A stretch of DNA of 64,000 bases from Bryobacteraceae bacterium (lineage in GTDB: Bacteria > Acidobacteriota > Terriglobia > Bryobacterales > Bryobacteraceae), in contig JANWVO010000024.1 in assembly GCA_025056865.1 (NCBI GenBank), positions 1-64,000 of the forward strand, read 5' to 3'. Below are positions 1 to 10,517 of the stretch, piece by piece. Position numbers and translations under genes: made by a program. Below the pieces are notes generated by a model. That model was given only the letters and a program-made list of their open reading frames with translations. It did no database searches and was not told where the DNA came from. Every line of letters starts with the position of its first letter. Position 1 is the first letter of the stretch.

Positions 1-2
1 CG

Positions 3-741
3 CAGCCCCAGCCGCCGATCCCCGAACCCGCGGACGACTTCCCGCCGCCTCCCCCGGAAGACGCCCCCGGCCCGCAGGAACCCGCCACCCAATGGGAGTT
101 CCCCTCGCCCTCCGGCGAGGACCCCGCGGCAGCGCCCGCAGTTGCCACCCCATCCGGGTTCCCCCCGGCTTCCGCCGGGGACAGCGCTCCGATCGGACAT
201 CCCCTGAACTTCAGCCAGGTGCAGGCACTTCCGTCGGATCCCGCCTCCGCTCCGGACCAGCGCTCCGCACTCCGACTTCCTCCTGGCTTCCGCCAGCGGC
301 AGCAGACCCCATCGGATTTTCCCTCGCCTCCCCCTGACGGCTCCCCCGTCCCGCAGGAACCTGTGGCCCGACTCGAGTCTCCCTCCCGATCTGCCGCAGA
401 CTCCCCATCGACGCCCGCCGCCGCCACCAAAACATCCCCACGCCCTCCCGCTGCGCCTCCCCCCTCGCGTCACCGCTGCCACCCGATGGCCCCCTGCAAC
501 CAGCCGCCGAAAATGCCCCGGGCAGGCAAACGCTACATCCCCCGCGCATGCCCGAAAAACCCTGCAACCCAAACACAGCAAACAGCTTCTCCCCACCCAG
601 CCGCAAGAAAACGAACTCGAAACGAACTCGCCCTGCCGCCTGTCTCCACCGCTCCCGCAGCCCGCCCGGCACCCCCCGCCCGGGGTAACGCTTGCCACCG
701 CAGGCGCGTCTGCTATCCTAAAGCCCACGAGGGGCATCCGA
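3..741 (+). other. Proline-rich open frame, probable 3' part of an upstream gene; end not placed
   Basis: Reading from base 3 gives an open, Pro/Ser/Ala-rich frame entering from outside the window. Two in-frame related motifs (DFPxPPPxxxPxPQEP type, near bases 33-85 and 309-363, 92 codons apart) and strong G/C third positions over about the first 370 bases suggest real coding. The frame does not stop before the well-supported gene at 742, but runs through it to 1361 in another frame. So either the protein ends in a different frame after a shift in the C-rich stretch at about 400-680, or this part is decayed. The bias fades after about 420. Function unknown; a secreted or periplasmic disordered tail is the likely nature. 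Confidence 0.35.
692..719 (+). promoter_or_regulatory. Sigma70-like promoter of the MoxR/vWA operon
   Basis: A TTGCCA hexamer at 692-697 (five of six to TTGACA) and TATCCT at 714-719 (four of six to TATAAT) are separated by 16 nt. Predicted transcription start is near 726, only about 16 nt before the DUF4159 start at 742, with GAGGGG (730-735) as ribosome binding site. No other promoter-like site is apparent inside the closely packed operon. Confidence 0.5.
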
Positions 742-1551
742 ATGAGCATGCGCAGGCAATTCGTCCTGTGGCTCGCGGGGCTGATGCTGGCGGGTTCGCT
801 CGGGGCGTTCCAACGCGGCTATCAGAGCATCCGCCGCCTGTTCCCGGAATCCGACGACGACTCGCCGCCCCCGGGCTCGCAGGAAAAAACCGAATTCTAC
901 TTCGCCCGGCTGCGCTACCCCAACGTCCGCGCCACCGGCATCTGGGCCATGCGCGGCTCCTGGACCGTCGACTACCCCAAAGCCGACCGCCAGTTCCTTC
1001 AGGGTCTGCGCCGCCTCACCCGCATCCACGCCAACCCCATGGAGCGCGTCGTCGACCTCATCAGCGACGACATCTTCGACTACCCCTTCGTCTATGTCGT
1101 CGAGCCAGGCCATTGGGATCTCCCCGACGCCCAGGCGAAAAAACTCCGCGAATTCATCGACCGCGGCGGCTTCCTCATGACCGACGACTTCCACGGCACC
1201 TTCGAATGGGAGCTCTTCACCGCCAGCCTCAACAAGGCCTTCGCCGACCGCCCCATCGTCGACATCGAGGACAGCGACCCCATCTTCCACGTCCTCTACG
1301 ACCTCGACGACCGCGTCCAGGTGCCCGGCATCGTCAATTACCCGTTCACCAAAACCTATGAGTACGACGGCATCGAACCCAAATGGCGCGCCTGGCGCGA
1401 TGCCAAAGGCCGCATCGCCATCGCCATCTGCTTCAACATGGACCAGGGCGATGCGTGGGAATGGGCCGACAACCCCCACTACCCCGAAAAATACGCCTCG
1501 CAGGCCTACCGCACCGCCATCAACTACATCATCTATGCAATGACACATTAA
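742..1551 (+). CDS. DUF4159 domain exported protein
   Basis: 269 aa. Residues 1-22 form a positively charged then hydrophobic signal or anchor segment. The rest, from about residue 48 (TEFYFARLRYPN), matches the DUF4159 family, a glutamine-amidotransferase-like fold of unknown reaction, including a Gly-rich turn (DRGGFLMTDD) and a C-terminal aromatic segment (YRTAINYIIYAMT). The start is supported by GAGGGG 6 nt upstream. It is the first gene of an eight-gene operon; the next gene begins 7 nt after its stop. DUF4159 proteins are typically found with MoxR, DUF58 and vWA genes, as here. The role is probably structural or regulatory at the cytoplasmic membrane or periplasm; no catalytic residues can be claimed. 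Confidence 0.85.
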   Translation: MSMRRQFVLWLAGLMLAGSLGAFQRGYQSIRRLFPESDDDSPPPGSQEKTEFYFARLRYPNVRATGIWAMRGSWTVDYPKADRQFLQGLRRLTRIHANPMERVVDLISDDIFDYPFVYVVEPGHWDLPDAQAKKLREFIDRGGFLMTDDFHGTFEWELFTASLNKAFADRPIVDIEDSDPIFHVLYDLDDRVQVPGIVNYPFTKTYEYDGIEPKWRAWRDAKGRIAIAICFNMDQGDAWEWADNPHYPEKYASQAYRTAINYIIYAMTH

Positions 1552-1558
1552 GGGCGAA

Positions 1559-3787
1559 ATGTTCGAGCTGCTCTTCAACTATCCGCTCTCCGTCTATCGC
1601 AAGGCGGCCTTTGTCTTCGCGAGCGGATGGCCCGCGGCTCTGCTCCTCGTGCTTCTGCTGATCCTTGCCGCCGCGCTCGCCGCGCTGCTCTGGCGCCGCC
1701 GCCTCCCGCGCCGCCGCCTGTTGGTCCTCGCCTCGCTCCAGTGGGCTGTTCTCGCGCTCCTGCTGGTGCTGCTCTGGCAGCCGGCGCTCTCCGTCACTGT
1801 GCTCAAGCCGCAGCAGAATGTCGTCGCCGTCGTCCTCGACACTTCCCGCAGCATGGCGCTCGAGGACCGCTACGCCCAGGCGCGCCGCCTCCTCGAAAAC
1901 GGTCTTGTCGACGGCCTCAGGAAACGCTTCCCCGTGCGCCTCTACCAGGCTGGCGATACGCCCTCTCGCGTCGACGCCCTGCCCGCCGAACCCGCCGCCG
2001 AGCGCACCGATCTCGGTGCCGCGCTGCGCCAGATCGCCGCGGAAAGCTCGCTCCTGCCCGTCGGCGCGGTCGTCCTCCTCACCGATGGAGCCGACAACGG
2101 CGGCAACCTCGGCCCGGACACCATCCAGGCCCTGCGCCGCGCCCGCATCCCCGTCCACGCCATCGGCTTCGGCTCGGACAGACTCCGCAACGACGTCGAG
2201 CTGCTCGACGCCGACCTGCCCTCGCGCGTTCTTCCGGACTCCCGCCTCGCGCTCACCGTCACCCTGCGCCAGGCCGGTTTCGAAGGACGCACCGCGCGCC
2301 TCGTTGTAAAAGAAGCCGGACGCGTCCTCGCCCAGAAGGACGTCCGCCTGCGCGAGGACGGCGAAGCGTGGCGCGAGACGCTCGCGCTGAACGCCGGCAG
2401 CGCCGGCGTCAAGACCCTCGAGATCTCCGTCGCTGCCCTCGAAGGCGAACCCAACACCCGCAACAACCAGATCGAACGCCTCGTCGACGTGCGCGACCGC
2501 AAGCCCCGCCTCCTCTATTTTGAAGGCGAGCCGCGTTGGGAGATGAAATTCATCCGCCGCGCCGTCGAAGACGATCCGCAGCTCGACCTCGCCAGCATCG
2601 TCCGCACCACCGAGAACAAGTTCTACCGCCAGGGCATCCGCAACCCGAAAGAGCTCGAGCGCGGTTTCCCGTCCAGCGTCGACGAGCTGTTCGCCTATCA
2701 GGCGTTGATCATCGGCAACGTCGAGGCCAGCTATTTCACGCCCGCGCAGCAGACCCTCATCCGCGAATTCGTCGACCGCCGCGGCGGCGGCATTCTCTTC
2801 CTCGGCGGACGCGCCGCCCTCAGCGACGGCGGATGGCACCGCTCCCCTCTGGCCGAGATCCTTCCCGTCTCCCTGCCGGACCGCAAGAACACCTTCCACC
2901 GCGACCCCGCCCACGTCGAACTCACGCGCGCCGGCATGGAAAGCCTCGTCACCCGCATCGAAGAGGATCCCGAAAAGAACGCCGCCCGCTGGAAGGCCCT
3001 CCCCCATCTGGCCGACTATCAGGAAACCGGCGAACCCAAGCCCGGAGCCACCGTGCTTGTCGAGGCCGTCCCCGGCGCGCGCGGCCGCTACCCGCTGCTT
3101 GCCACGCAGAACTACGGCCGCGGACGCGTTGCGCTGCTGGCCACCGGCGGCACATGGCGCTGGCAGATGGCCCAGGATGCGCGTGACCAGAGCCACGAAA
3201 TGTTCTGGCGGCAACTGCTCCGTTGGGTGGCCGGCTCGGTGGAAGAGCGCCTGACGCTGATGACCTCCCGCCAGATCTACTCCGGCGCCGAAGAGATCCT
3301 CCTCCGTGCCGAAGTGCGCGACCGCAACTACCTGCCGGCCAGCGGAGCCGTCGTCACGGCCAGCGTGCTCGGCCCCGGCGGCGTCTCCGAAACGCTCGAG
3401 CTCCAGCCCGCCCGCAGCGAGCCGGGCGTCTACGAAGCCCGTTGGCGCGCGCCCCGCCCCGGAGCCTACCTCGTCGAGGCCGTCGCCCGGGAAGGGCTCG
3501 ACGAGCTCGGCCGCGACACCATCACTTTCCACCGCGCCGACGGCGCGGCCGAATTCTTCCGCACCGAACAGAACCGCGAACTCCTCCAGCGTCTCGCTGC
3601 CCAGACCGGCGGCCGCTACTACCGCCCGCAGGAGGCGCGGGACATCGCAAAGGAAATCGAACTTTCCGAAGCCGGCATCACCGTGCGCGAAACGCGCGCC
3701 GTCTGGAATGCGCCTGCCGCCTTCCTCCTGCTGGCCGGACTGAAAGCCGCCGAATGGCTCGTGCGGCGCCGTTGGGGGGCCATATGA
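1559..3787 (+). CDS. vWA domain / glutamine amidotransferase-like membrane protein
   Basis: 742 aa. Two N-terminal membrane spans (about 24-46 and 56-80) are followed by a von Willebrand A domain with a complete MIDAS: DTSRS at 94-98, Thr150 and TDGADN at 175-180. A central segment (about 365-480; RRGGGILFLGGRAAL) resembles the class I glutamine-amidotransferase fold found in such proteins, then a beta-rich region, and a C-terminal membrane span near 717-735. The architecture predicts a membrane protein with large extracytoplasmic domains that bind metal and partner proteins through the vWA site. It overlaps the next gene by 4 nt (ATGA), implying translational coupling. The exact partner is unknown; the neighbouring MoxR ATPase and two further vWA-type proteins are the best candidates. 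Confidence 0.85.
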   Translation: MFELLFNYPLSVYRKAAFVFASGWPAALLLVLLLILAAALAALLWRRRLPRRRLLVLASLQWAVLALLLVLLWQPALSVTVLKPQQNVVAVVLDTSRSMALEDRYAQARRLLENGLVDGLRKRFPVRLYQAGDTPSRVDALPAEPAAERTDLGAALRQIAAESSLLPVGAVVLLTDGADNGGNLGPDTIQALRRARIPVHAIGFGSDRLRNDVELLDADLPSRVLPDSRLALTVTLRQAGFEGRTARLVVKEAGRVLAQKDVRLREDGEAWRETLALNAGSAGVKTLEISVAALEGEPNTRNNQIERLVDVRDRKPRLLYFEGEPRWEMKFIRRAVEDDPQLDLASIVRTTENKFYRQGIRNPKELERGFPSSVDELFAYQALIIGNVEASYFTPAQQTLIREFVDRRGGGILFLGGRAALSDGGWHRSPLAEILPVSLPDRKNTFHRDPAHVELTRAGMESLVTRIEEDPEKNAARWKALPHLADYQETGEPKPGATVLVEAVPGARGRYPLLATQNYGRGRVALLATGGTWRWQMAQDARDQSHEMFWRQLLRWVAGSVEERLTLMTSRQIYSGAEEILLRAEVRDRNYLPASGAVVTASVLGPGGVSETLELQPARSEPGVYEARWRAPRPGAYLVEAVAREGLDELGRDTITFHRADGAAEFFRTEQNRELLQRLAAQTGGRYYRPQEARDIAKEIELSEAGITVRETRAVWNAPAAFLLLAGLKAAEWLVRRRWGAI

Positions 3788-4632
3788 GGCTGGCCGCGCT
3801 GCTGCTTCTCTCTTTCTCGATCCATGCGGCCGAACGCACGCTCGTCGTCGCCGGCCTCGGCGGCGAGCCTGAATACGAGCAGCGCTTTCAGGCCCTCGCG
3901 CGCGAAGCCGCCAGGCTCACCGGCGGCGAAGCGCTCTCTGGCCCGCAGGCCACGCGCACGGCCATCCGCGACAAAATCGCCCAGCTCGCCGCCGGCCTTT
4001 CGCCCGACGACACGCTCACGCTCGTCCTCATCGGCCACGGCACATGGGACGGCGAGAACTACCGCTTCAACATCCCCGGGCCGGACGTCACCGGCGAAGA
4101 GCTCCGCTCGTGGCTCGATCCGCTCCCTTGCCGCCAGGTGCTTGTGCTTGCCACCAGCGCCAGCGGAGCCGCCCTGAAACTCCTCGCCCACCCGCGCCGC
4201 GCCGTCCTCGCCGCCACGCGCTCCGGCAATGAAAAGAACGCCGTCGTCTTCCCCCGCTACTGGGTGGAAGCGCTGCGCGACCCCGCCGCCGACACCGACA
4301 AGAACGAAGCCGTCAGCGCCCTCGAAGCCTTCCGCTACGCCACCCAGAAAACGGCCGCCTTCTTCGAAACCCAGAAGCGGCTTGCCACCGAGCATGCCGC
4401 CATGGAAGATCCCGGCGGAGCCGCGCGCGCCACGCTCGTCCGCTTCGGCGCTGCCCAGGCCGCACTCTCCAGCCCCCAGAAGCGCGCCCTGCTCGCCCAG
4501 CGCGAGAAGCTCGAAATCGAAATCGAAAAGCTCAAGCGCGAAAAGGCCGCGCTCGCGCCCGAGGACTACCGCAAGCGGCTTCAGGCGCTGCTCGTCGCGC
4601 TCGCCAACATCCAGGAGGAGATCGAGCGATGA
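3784..4632 (+). CDS. Exported caspase-like (peptidase C13 fold) protein lacking the catalytic cysteine
   Basis: 282 aa, ATG chosen for the 4-nt overlap with the preceding stop and for the clean signal peptide (residues 1-16, ending HAA). The central domain resembles legumain/C13 caspase-fold peptidases: a beta strand ending in the histidine motif IGHGT (83-87), then a strand VLVLATSASGA (119-129) where active enzymes carry the nucleophilic Cys. Here Thr/Ser occupy that place, so the protein looks like a pseudo-protease or uses Ser. The C-terminus (about 218-282) is a charged coiled coil rich in Lys/Glu. It lies between the vWA membrane protein and the TPR peptidase and overlaps the latter by 4 nt. 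The fold assignment rests on motif recognition only. Confidence 0.65.
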   Translation: MRLAALLLLSFSIHAAERTLVVAGLGGEPEYEQRFQALAREAARLTGGEALSGPQATRTAIRDKIAQLAAGLSPDDTLTLVLIGHGTWDGENYRFNIPGPDVTGEELRSWLDPLPCRQVLVLATSASGAALKLLAHPRRAVLAATRSGNEKNAVVFPRYWVEALRDPAADTDKNEAVSALEAFRYATQKTAAFFETQKRLATEHAAMEDPGGAARATLVRFGAAQAALSSPQKRALLAQREKLEIEIEKLKREKAALAPEDYRKRLQALLVALANIQEEIER

Positions 4633-6719
4633 CGCGCCTCCTGCTCCTGCTGGCCTGCGCTCTGCCCGCCCTCGCCCAGTCTGCCGCTGATCTGGCCGAG
4701 CTTTACTGGAAGCAGCGCCGGTGGGAGGACGCCAACGCCGCCTTCCGCGCCGCCGTCAAAGCCGATCCGAAGAATCCGATGCTGCGCGTCCGGTGGGGGC
4801 TGCTCCTGCTCGAGCGCTTCAACCCCGGCGAAGCGGCCGACCTGTTCAACGAGGCGCTGGAAATCGAAAAGGATTTTCCCCCCGCCCTGTTGGGCCTCGC
4901 CCGCGTGGCCGCCGAACGCATGGACGCGCGCGCCGCCGAGCTCTGCCGCAAGGCGCTCGAAAAAGACCCGAAGCTCGACGAAGCCCGGGAGCTGCTGGCC
5001 AACGTCCTGCTCGAAGACGGCGACTTCGACGCCGCCGCCGCCGAGGCGCAGAAGCTCGGCGCCCGCCCCGGCGGCAGGGCCGTGCTCGCCGCCATCGCCC
5101 TTCTGCGCGACCGCGACGCCTCGGCCGAACTCGCCGCCATGGGCCGCTACGCGCCCGGCTACGCGCGCATCGCCCGCCACCTCGTCCTCAACCGGCGCTA
5201 CGAAGAGGGCATCGAATATTACCGCAAAGCCGTCGAAATCGACCCCGAATTCCACGCCGCCCGCAGCGAATTGGGCATCAATTTGATGCGCGTCGGCCGC
5301 AGCGCCGAAGCCCGCCGCGAACTCGAAACCGCCTACGAGGCCGGCTACCGCAGCGCGCCCACCGCCAACTCGCTCAAGCTGCTCGACACGCTCGAAAAAT
5401 TCGAAACCGTCCGCCGCCCGCGCTACGTCCTCCGCTTCCACCGCTCCGAGGCAAAGCTTCTCGCGCCCTACTTCGAGCGCGAGCTCGCCCGCGCCCTCGA
5501 CACCTACGAGCGCAAGTACGGCTTCCGCCTGCCGGGTCCCGTCCAGGTCGAGGTCTACAACAACCACGCCGACTTCGAGGTCCGCACCCTCGGCGTCCCC
5601 GGCCTCGGCGCCCTCGGCGTCGCCTTCGGCCTCAGCCTCGCCATGGACAGCCCCTCGGCGCGCCCGCCCGGAGCCTTCCATTGGGCCAGCACCCTCTGGC
5701 ACGAGCTCAGCCACGTCTACGTCATCACCGCCACGCGCCACCGCGTGCCGCGCTGGTTCACCGAGGGCGTCTCCGTCCACGAGGAAACCGCCGCCAACCC
5801 GGAATGGGGAGACCGCCTCACCCCCGACATCCTTGCCGCCATCCGCAAGGGCGAGCTGCTGCCGGTCGACCGGCTCGACCGCGGCTTCCAGCGGCCGCGC
5901 TCCCCCGGCCAGGTCACGCTCAGCTACTTCCAGGCCGGCCGCATCATCGACTACATCACCCGGAAATGGGGCTGGGAAAAAGTCGCCGAAATGATGCGCG
6001 CCTTCGCAAGACCCGTGCCCGCCAGCGAAGTTTTTCCGGCCATTCTCGGCATTTCCACCAAGGAATTCGACGACGCATTCCTTGCCTGGCTCAAGGAAGA
6101 GCACCGCGCCGCGCTCGACAATTTCGACCGCTGGACCCGCGAAATCAAACTGCTGCATGAAGCGCGCCGCGCGGAAAATTGGCCCGAGGCGCGGCGCCTC
6201 GCCGAATCCGTCATCGCCGCCTTCCCCGAATACGTCGACGCCGGCAACGGCTACGAGGCGCTGGCCGAAATCTGCTCCGCCACCGGCGACTCGGGCTGCG
6301 CCCGGGACGCTCTCGCGCGCTATATGAAGCAGGGCGGCCGCAATCCCGAATCCATCAAGAAACTGGCCCGGATGCTCGAACAGGAAGGACGCGCCGCCGA
6401 AGCCGAAGCCGCCCTCGCGCGCCTGCTCTGGATTTATCCGGTGAAGGACGAGGACCTCCACCGCCGCCTCGCCACCCTGCGCGAAATCCTCGGCCGATGG
6501 GACGGAGCCGCCGAAGAGTGGCGCGCCGTGCTTGCATCCGGCACTGTCGATCCCGCATCCGCGTGGTATGGGCTGGCGCTTGCCTCCTCCCGCATGGGCC
6601 GCACCGCCGAGGCCCGCGAAGCCGTCCTCGCCGCTCTCGAAGAGGCCCCGGGCTACCGCCCCGCCCAGAAGCTTCTCCTCGAATTGACCCGAGCCGAACA
6701 GGAAAGGAAAAACGACTGA
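4629..6719 (+). CDS. TPR-repeat gluzincin metallopeptidase (peptidase MA-like)
   Basis: 696 aa. A signal peptide (1-17, ending ALA) is followed by TPR-like helical repeats (about 20-270), then a zinc peptidase domain with HELSH at 358-362 and a downstream glutamate in TEGVSVHEE about 20 residues later, the gluzincin arrangement (HExxH plus E) of the peptidase MA group. More TPR-like repeats follow to the C-terminus (about 500-690). It overlaps the previous gene by 4 nt and ends 1 nt before moxR. Probably a periplasmic protease or scaffold within the MoxR/vWA complex. All catalytic residues are present, so activity is expected, but the substrate is unknown. Confidence 0.8.
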   Translation: MTRLLLLLACALPALAQSAADLAELYWKQRRWEDANAAFRAAVKADPKNPMLRVRWGLLLLERFNPGEAADLFNEALEIEKDFPPALLGLARVAAERMDARAAELCRKALEKDPKLDEARELLANVLLEDGDFDAAAAEAQKLGARPGGRAVLAAIALLRDRDASAELAAMGRYAPGYARIARHLVLNRRYEEGIEYYRKAVEIDPEFHAARSELGINLMRVGRSAEARRELETAYEAGYRSAPTANSLKLLDTLEKFETVRRPRYVLRFHRSEAKLLAPYFERELARALDTYERKYGFRLPGPVQVEVYNNHADFEVRTLGVPGLGALGVAFGLSLAMDSPSARPPGAFHWASTLWHELSHVYVITATRHRVPRWFTEGVSVHEETAANPEWGDRLTPDILAAIRKGELLPVDRLDRGFQRPRSPGQVTLSYFQAGRIIDYITRKWGWEKVAEMMRAFARPVPASEVFPAILGISTKEFDDAFLAWLKEEHRAALDNFDRWTREIKLLHEARRAENWPEARRLAESVIAAFPEYVDAGNGYEALAEICSATGDSGCARDALARYMKQGGRNPESIKKLARMLEQEGRAAEAEAALARLLWIYPVKDEDLHRRLATLREILGRWDGAAEEWRAVLASGTVDPASAWYGLALASSRMGRTAEAREAVLAALEEAPGYRPAQKLLLELTRAEQERKND

Positions 6720-6720
6720 C

Positions 6721-7730
<1,010 letters not shown>

Positions 7731-7731
<1 letters not shown>

Positions 7732-8618
7732 TGCAGCAGCGCTTCCTCGATCCGCAGATCCTGTCGGGCATCGCCAACCTCGAGCTCACCGCCAGGACTG
7801 TGGTCGAGGGCTTCATCAGCGGCCTGCACCGCTCCCCCGACTTCGGCTTCAGCCAGGAGTTCGCCGAATACCGCCCCTACGTGCCCGGCGACGACCTGCG
7901 CTACGTGGACTGGAACGTTTATGCCCGCACCGGACGCCTTTACCTCAAACGCTTCCGCGGCGAAACCAACACGCGCCTCACGCTCATGCTCGACCGCAGC
8001 GCCTCGATGGGCTTCCGCGGGCGCGGCATCCGCAAGATCGACTACGCCCGCTATCTCGCCGCCTCGCTCGGCTACCTCGCCCACCAGCAGCGCGACGCCG
8101 TCGGCCTCATCACCTTCGACGAAGAGGTGCGCGACTACGTCGAGCCCAGCTCCCGCCACGGCCAGTGGATGAAGGTCCTCCACGCCATCGACCGCGCCGA
8201 GCCGGGCAGCCGCACCGACTACTCGCAGCCCTTCTGGCACTTCCAGCAGTTCCTGCGCCGCCGCGGCATCGTGCTCGTCATCAGCGACTTCTTCGCCCCG
8301 GCGCCCAGCGTCATCTCCACCGTCGCCCCGCTCCGGCAGCGCGGCAACGACGTCGTCCTCATGCACGTCCTCGATCCCGAGGAGGTGGAGCCGCAGCTTG
8401 ACAGCTCGCGCCTGCTCATCGACATGGAGACCGGCGAGGAAATGGAGGTCAGCCCCGCCTACGCCGCCGGGCCTTACCGCGAAAAGATCCGGCGCCATCT
8501 CGAGGAAATGGAATCGCTCGCGCAGGGGGCCGGCCTCGACTACTACCGCGCGCTCACCAGCGAGCCGCTCGACGAGGCCCTGCGCCGCTATCTCGCCGTC
8601 CGCGAGGGGAGGCCGTAG
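7731..8618 (+). CDS. DUF58 domain protein, vWA-like MoxR partner
   Basis: 295 aa. Contains the DUF58 signature YVPGDDLRYVDWNVYARTG (about 50-68) and a vWA-like metal site with DRSAS (88-92) in the following strand (LTLMLDRSASMGF). No membrane span is visible, so it is expected in the cytoplasm or on the inner face of the membrane. It is directly downstream of MoxR (1-nt overlap) and its stop abuts the start of the BatA-like gene with no spacer, the order typical of MoxR-DUF58-BatA loci. Probably the adaptor between the ATPase and the membrane vWA proteins. Confidence 0.9.
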
Positions 8619-10517
8619 ATGAGCCTGCTCGCGCCGTGGTTCCTGGCCGGGCTTGGGCTTCTCGCCCTGCCCGTCTACCTCCACCTGCTGCGCCGCAGCC
8701 GGCCCGACTCGAAACATTTCAGCTCGCTCATGTTTTTCGAGCCGGGCCTTCAGGCCGAGCTGCGCCGCCGCCGGCTGGACTACCTGAAACTGCTCGCCGC
8801 GCGCCTCCTGCTGCTTGCCTTCATCATCTTTGCCTTCGCCCAGCCGGTGCTTCAGTCGCGCGCCGTGCGCGCCGCCTCGTCTGCCGCCCGCCTCGTCGTC
8901 GTCGACGTCTCGCCCAGCATGGGCTGCTGCGGACGCATGGACCGCGCGCGCAGCCTTGCCTCGGACCTGCTGACGCCGGAGGCGCGCCTCGCCGCTTTCG
9001 ATTCGCGCCTCCGCCTGCTCGAACGCGCCGGGCTTGCCCGCCTCGCTCCCGGCGCCGCGGCCAACTCCTTCAGCGAACTCGCCCGCGCCCTCCGCGCCTG
9101 GCAGCAGGAACAGAAACGGCCCGTCGAGGTGCACCTCATCAGCGATTTCCAGCGCTCCGCCCTCCCCGCGGGTTTCGCCGGACTCCAGCTTCCAGAAGCG
9201 GTCGCGCTGCGCCTTCATCCCGTGGCCGAACGCGCCGAGCCCAATTGGACCATCGAAAGCGTCCGCGCCCCGGCGCGCGTGCGCCAGGCTGCCGAGGCGC
9301 GCGTCCAGGCCGTCATCGCCGGCTTCCACACGCCGGAAGCGCAGCGCACCGCGGTGCTGCGCGTGGCCGGACGGGACGTCGCCAGAAAAACGGTGCAGGT
9401 GCCTCCGGAAGGCCGTGCCACGGTGGAATTCGACTCCTTCGATCTGCCGCACGGCTTCGCCCAGTGTTCCGTCCGGCTCGAACCTGCCGACGCGCTGCCC
9501 GCCGACGACGGGTTCCTCTTCGCCATCGAACGCACCGATCCGCTGCCGGTGGCGTTCACCGGCAGCCGCGCCGCCGAAACCTATCTCCGCAACGCATTGG
9601 AAGCGGCTGCCGCAGGCCTGTTCGCGATCGGCGGCGAAGCCGGATGGCGGCAGGCGCGCGCGCTCATCGCCGCCGGAAGCCTTCCGGCGGAAAGCGAAGT
9701 CGCTGCCGCCGTGCGCCGCGGCATGGGCCTGATGCTCGTGCTCTCGCCTGCCGATGCCGCGCGCGCCCGCGTCCCCGTCACCGGCCAGAAGATCACCGGC
9801 ACCCGCTACGCGGCGCGTTCCGCCGAAGGCTATTTCCTCGCCCAGCGTACCGATCCCACCTCGCCGCTCATCGCCCGCGCCGGCGGCTGGGCGGGACTTC
9901 GCTTCTATCAGGTGCTGGCCGTCGAGCCGGGCGAGGCGCGCGTCCTCGCCGCGCTCGAAGACGGCACCCCGCTGCTGCTCGAGCAGCCCGTGGGCGAAGG
10001 CGTCGTCCTCATCGTGCCCTTCGCCCTCGATGGCGTGGCCAGCGATTTCCCGCTTCAGCCCGCCTTTGTTCCGTTCGTGGAACAGGCCGTGCGGCGGCTC
10101 ACGCAGTGGGAGGACTCCACCGCGGTTCTCGCCGCGGGCGAGCTCTACGCGCCCGCCGCCGGAGCCGGCGCGCGCAGCTTCGAAGTGCTCGACCCGCGCG
10201 GACGCCGCGTCCTCAGCTTCGCCGAAAGCGCGCGCGGCGCCGCGGTCGAACTCGATCAGACCGGCTTCTGGCGCGTGCTGCGCGGACAGGGCAGGGAACA
10301 GACCGTGGCGGTCAACATCGACCGCCGCGAGTCTGACCTCGCGCCCGCGCCCCGCGAGGCGCTCGAGTTGTGGTCCACGGCGGCGGCAGCAGGCGCAGCC
10401 GGCGGCGGGCCTCCGCCGGCAAAGCCCCTCGCCGCGTGGCTGCTCGCCGCGGCGCTTGCGGCGGCCCTGGTGGAAACGGTTCTTGCATCGTGGTATCTCG
10501 GCAGGGAGGCGGCATGA
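8619..10517 (+). CDS. BatA-like vWA domain membrane protein
   Basis: 632 aa. The N-terminal BatA-type segment has spans at about 5-24 and 57-76 separated by a charged loop (RRRRLDYLKLL). A vWA domain follows, with the metal motif DVSPS (96-100). A long beta-rich extracytoplasmic region precedes a C-terminal span at about 605-625. The vWA domain is truncated relative to the first one in the operon: after the DxSxS motif, the TDG-like strand is only represented by VHLISDF. The ATG lies immediately after the DUF58 stop. Likely an inner-membrane anchor of the MoxR system. Confidence 0.88.
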   Translation: MSLLAPWFLAGLGLLALPVYLHLLRRSRPDSKHFSSLMFFEPGLQAELRRRRLDYLKLLAARLLLLAFIIFAFAQPVLQSRAVRAASSAARLVVVDVSPSMGCCGRMDRARSLASDLLTPEARLAAFDSRLRLLERAGLARLAPGAAANSFSELARALRAWQQEQKRPVEVHLISDFQRSALPAGFAGLQLPEAVALRLHPVAERAEPNWTIESVRAPARVRQAAEARVQAVIAGFHTPEAQRTAVLRVAGRDVARKTVQVPPEGRATVEFDSFDLPHGFAQCSVRLEPADALPADDGFLFAIERTDPLPVAFTGSRAAETYLRNALEAAAAGLFAIGGEAGWRQARALIAAGSLPAESEVAAAVRRGMGLMLVLSPADAARARVPVTGQKITGTRYAARSAEGYFLAQRTDPTSPLIARAGGWAGLRFYQVLAVEPGEARVLAALEDGTPLLLEQPVGEGVVLIVPFALDGVASDFPLQPAFVPFVEQAVRRLTQWEDSTAVLAAGELYAPAAGAGARSFEVLDPRGRRVLSFAESARGAAVELDQTGFWRVLRGQGREQTVAVNIDRRESDLAPAPREALELWSTAAAAGAAGGGPPPAKPLAAWLLAAALAAALVETVLASWYLGREAA

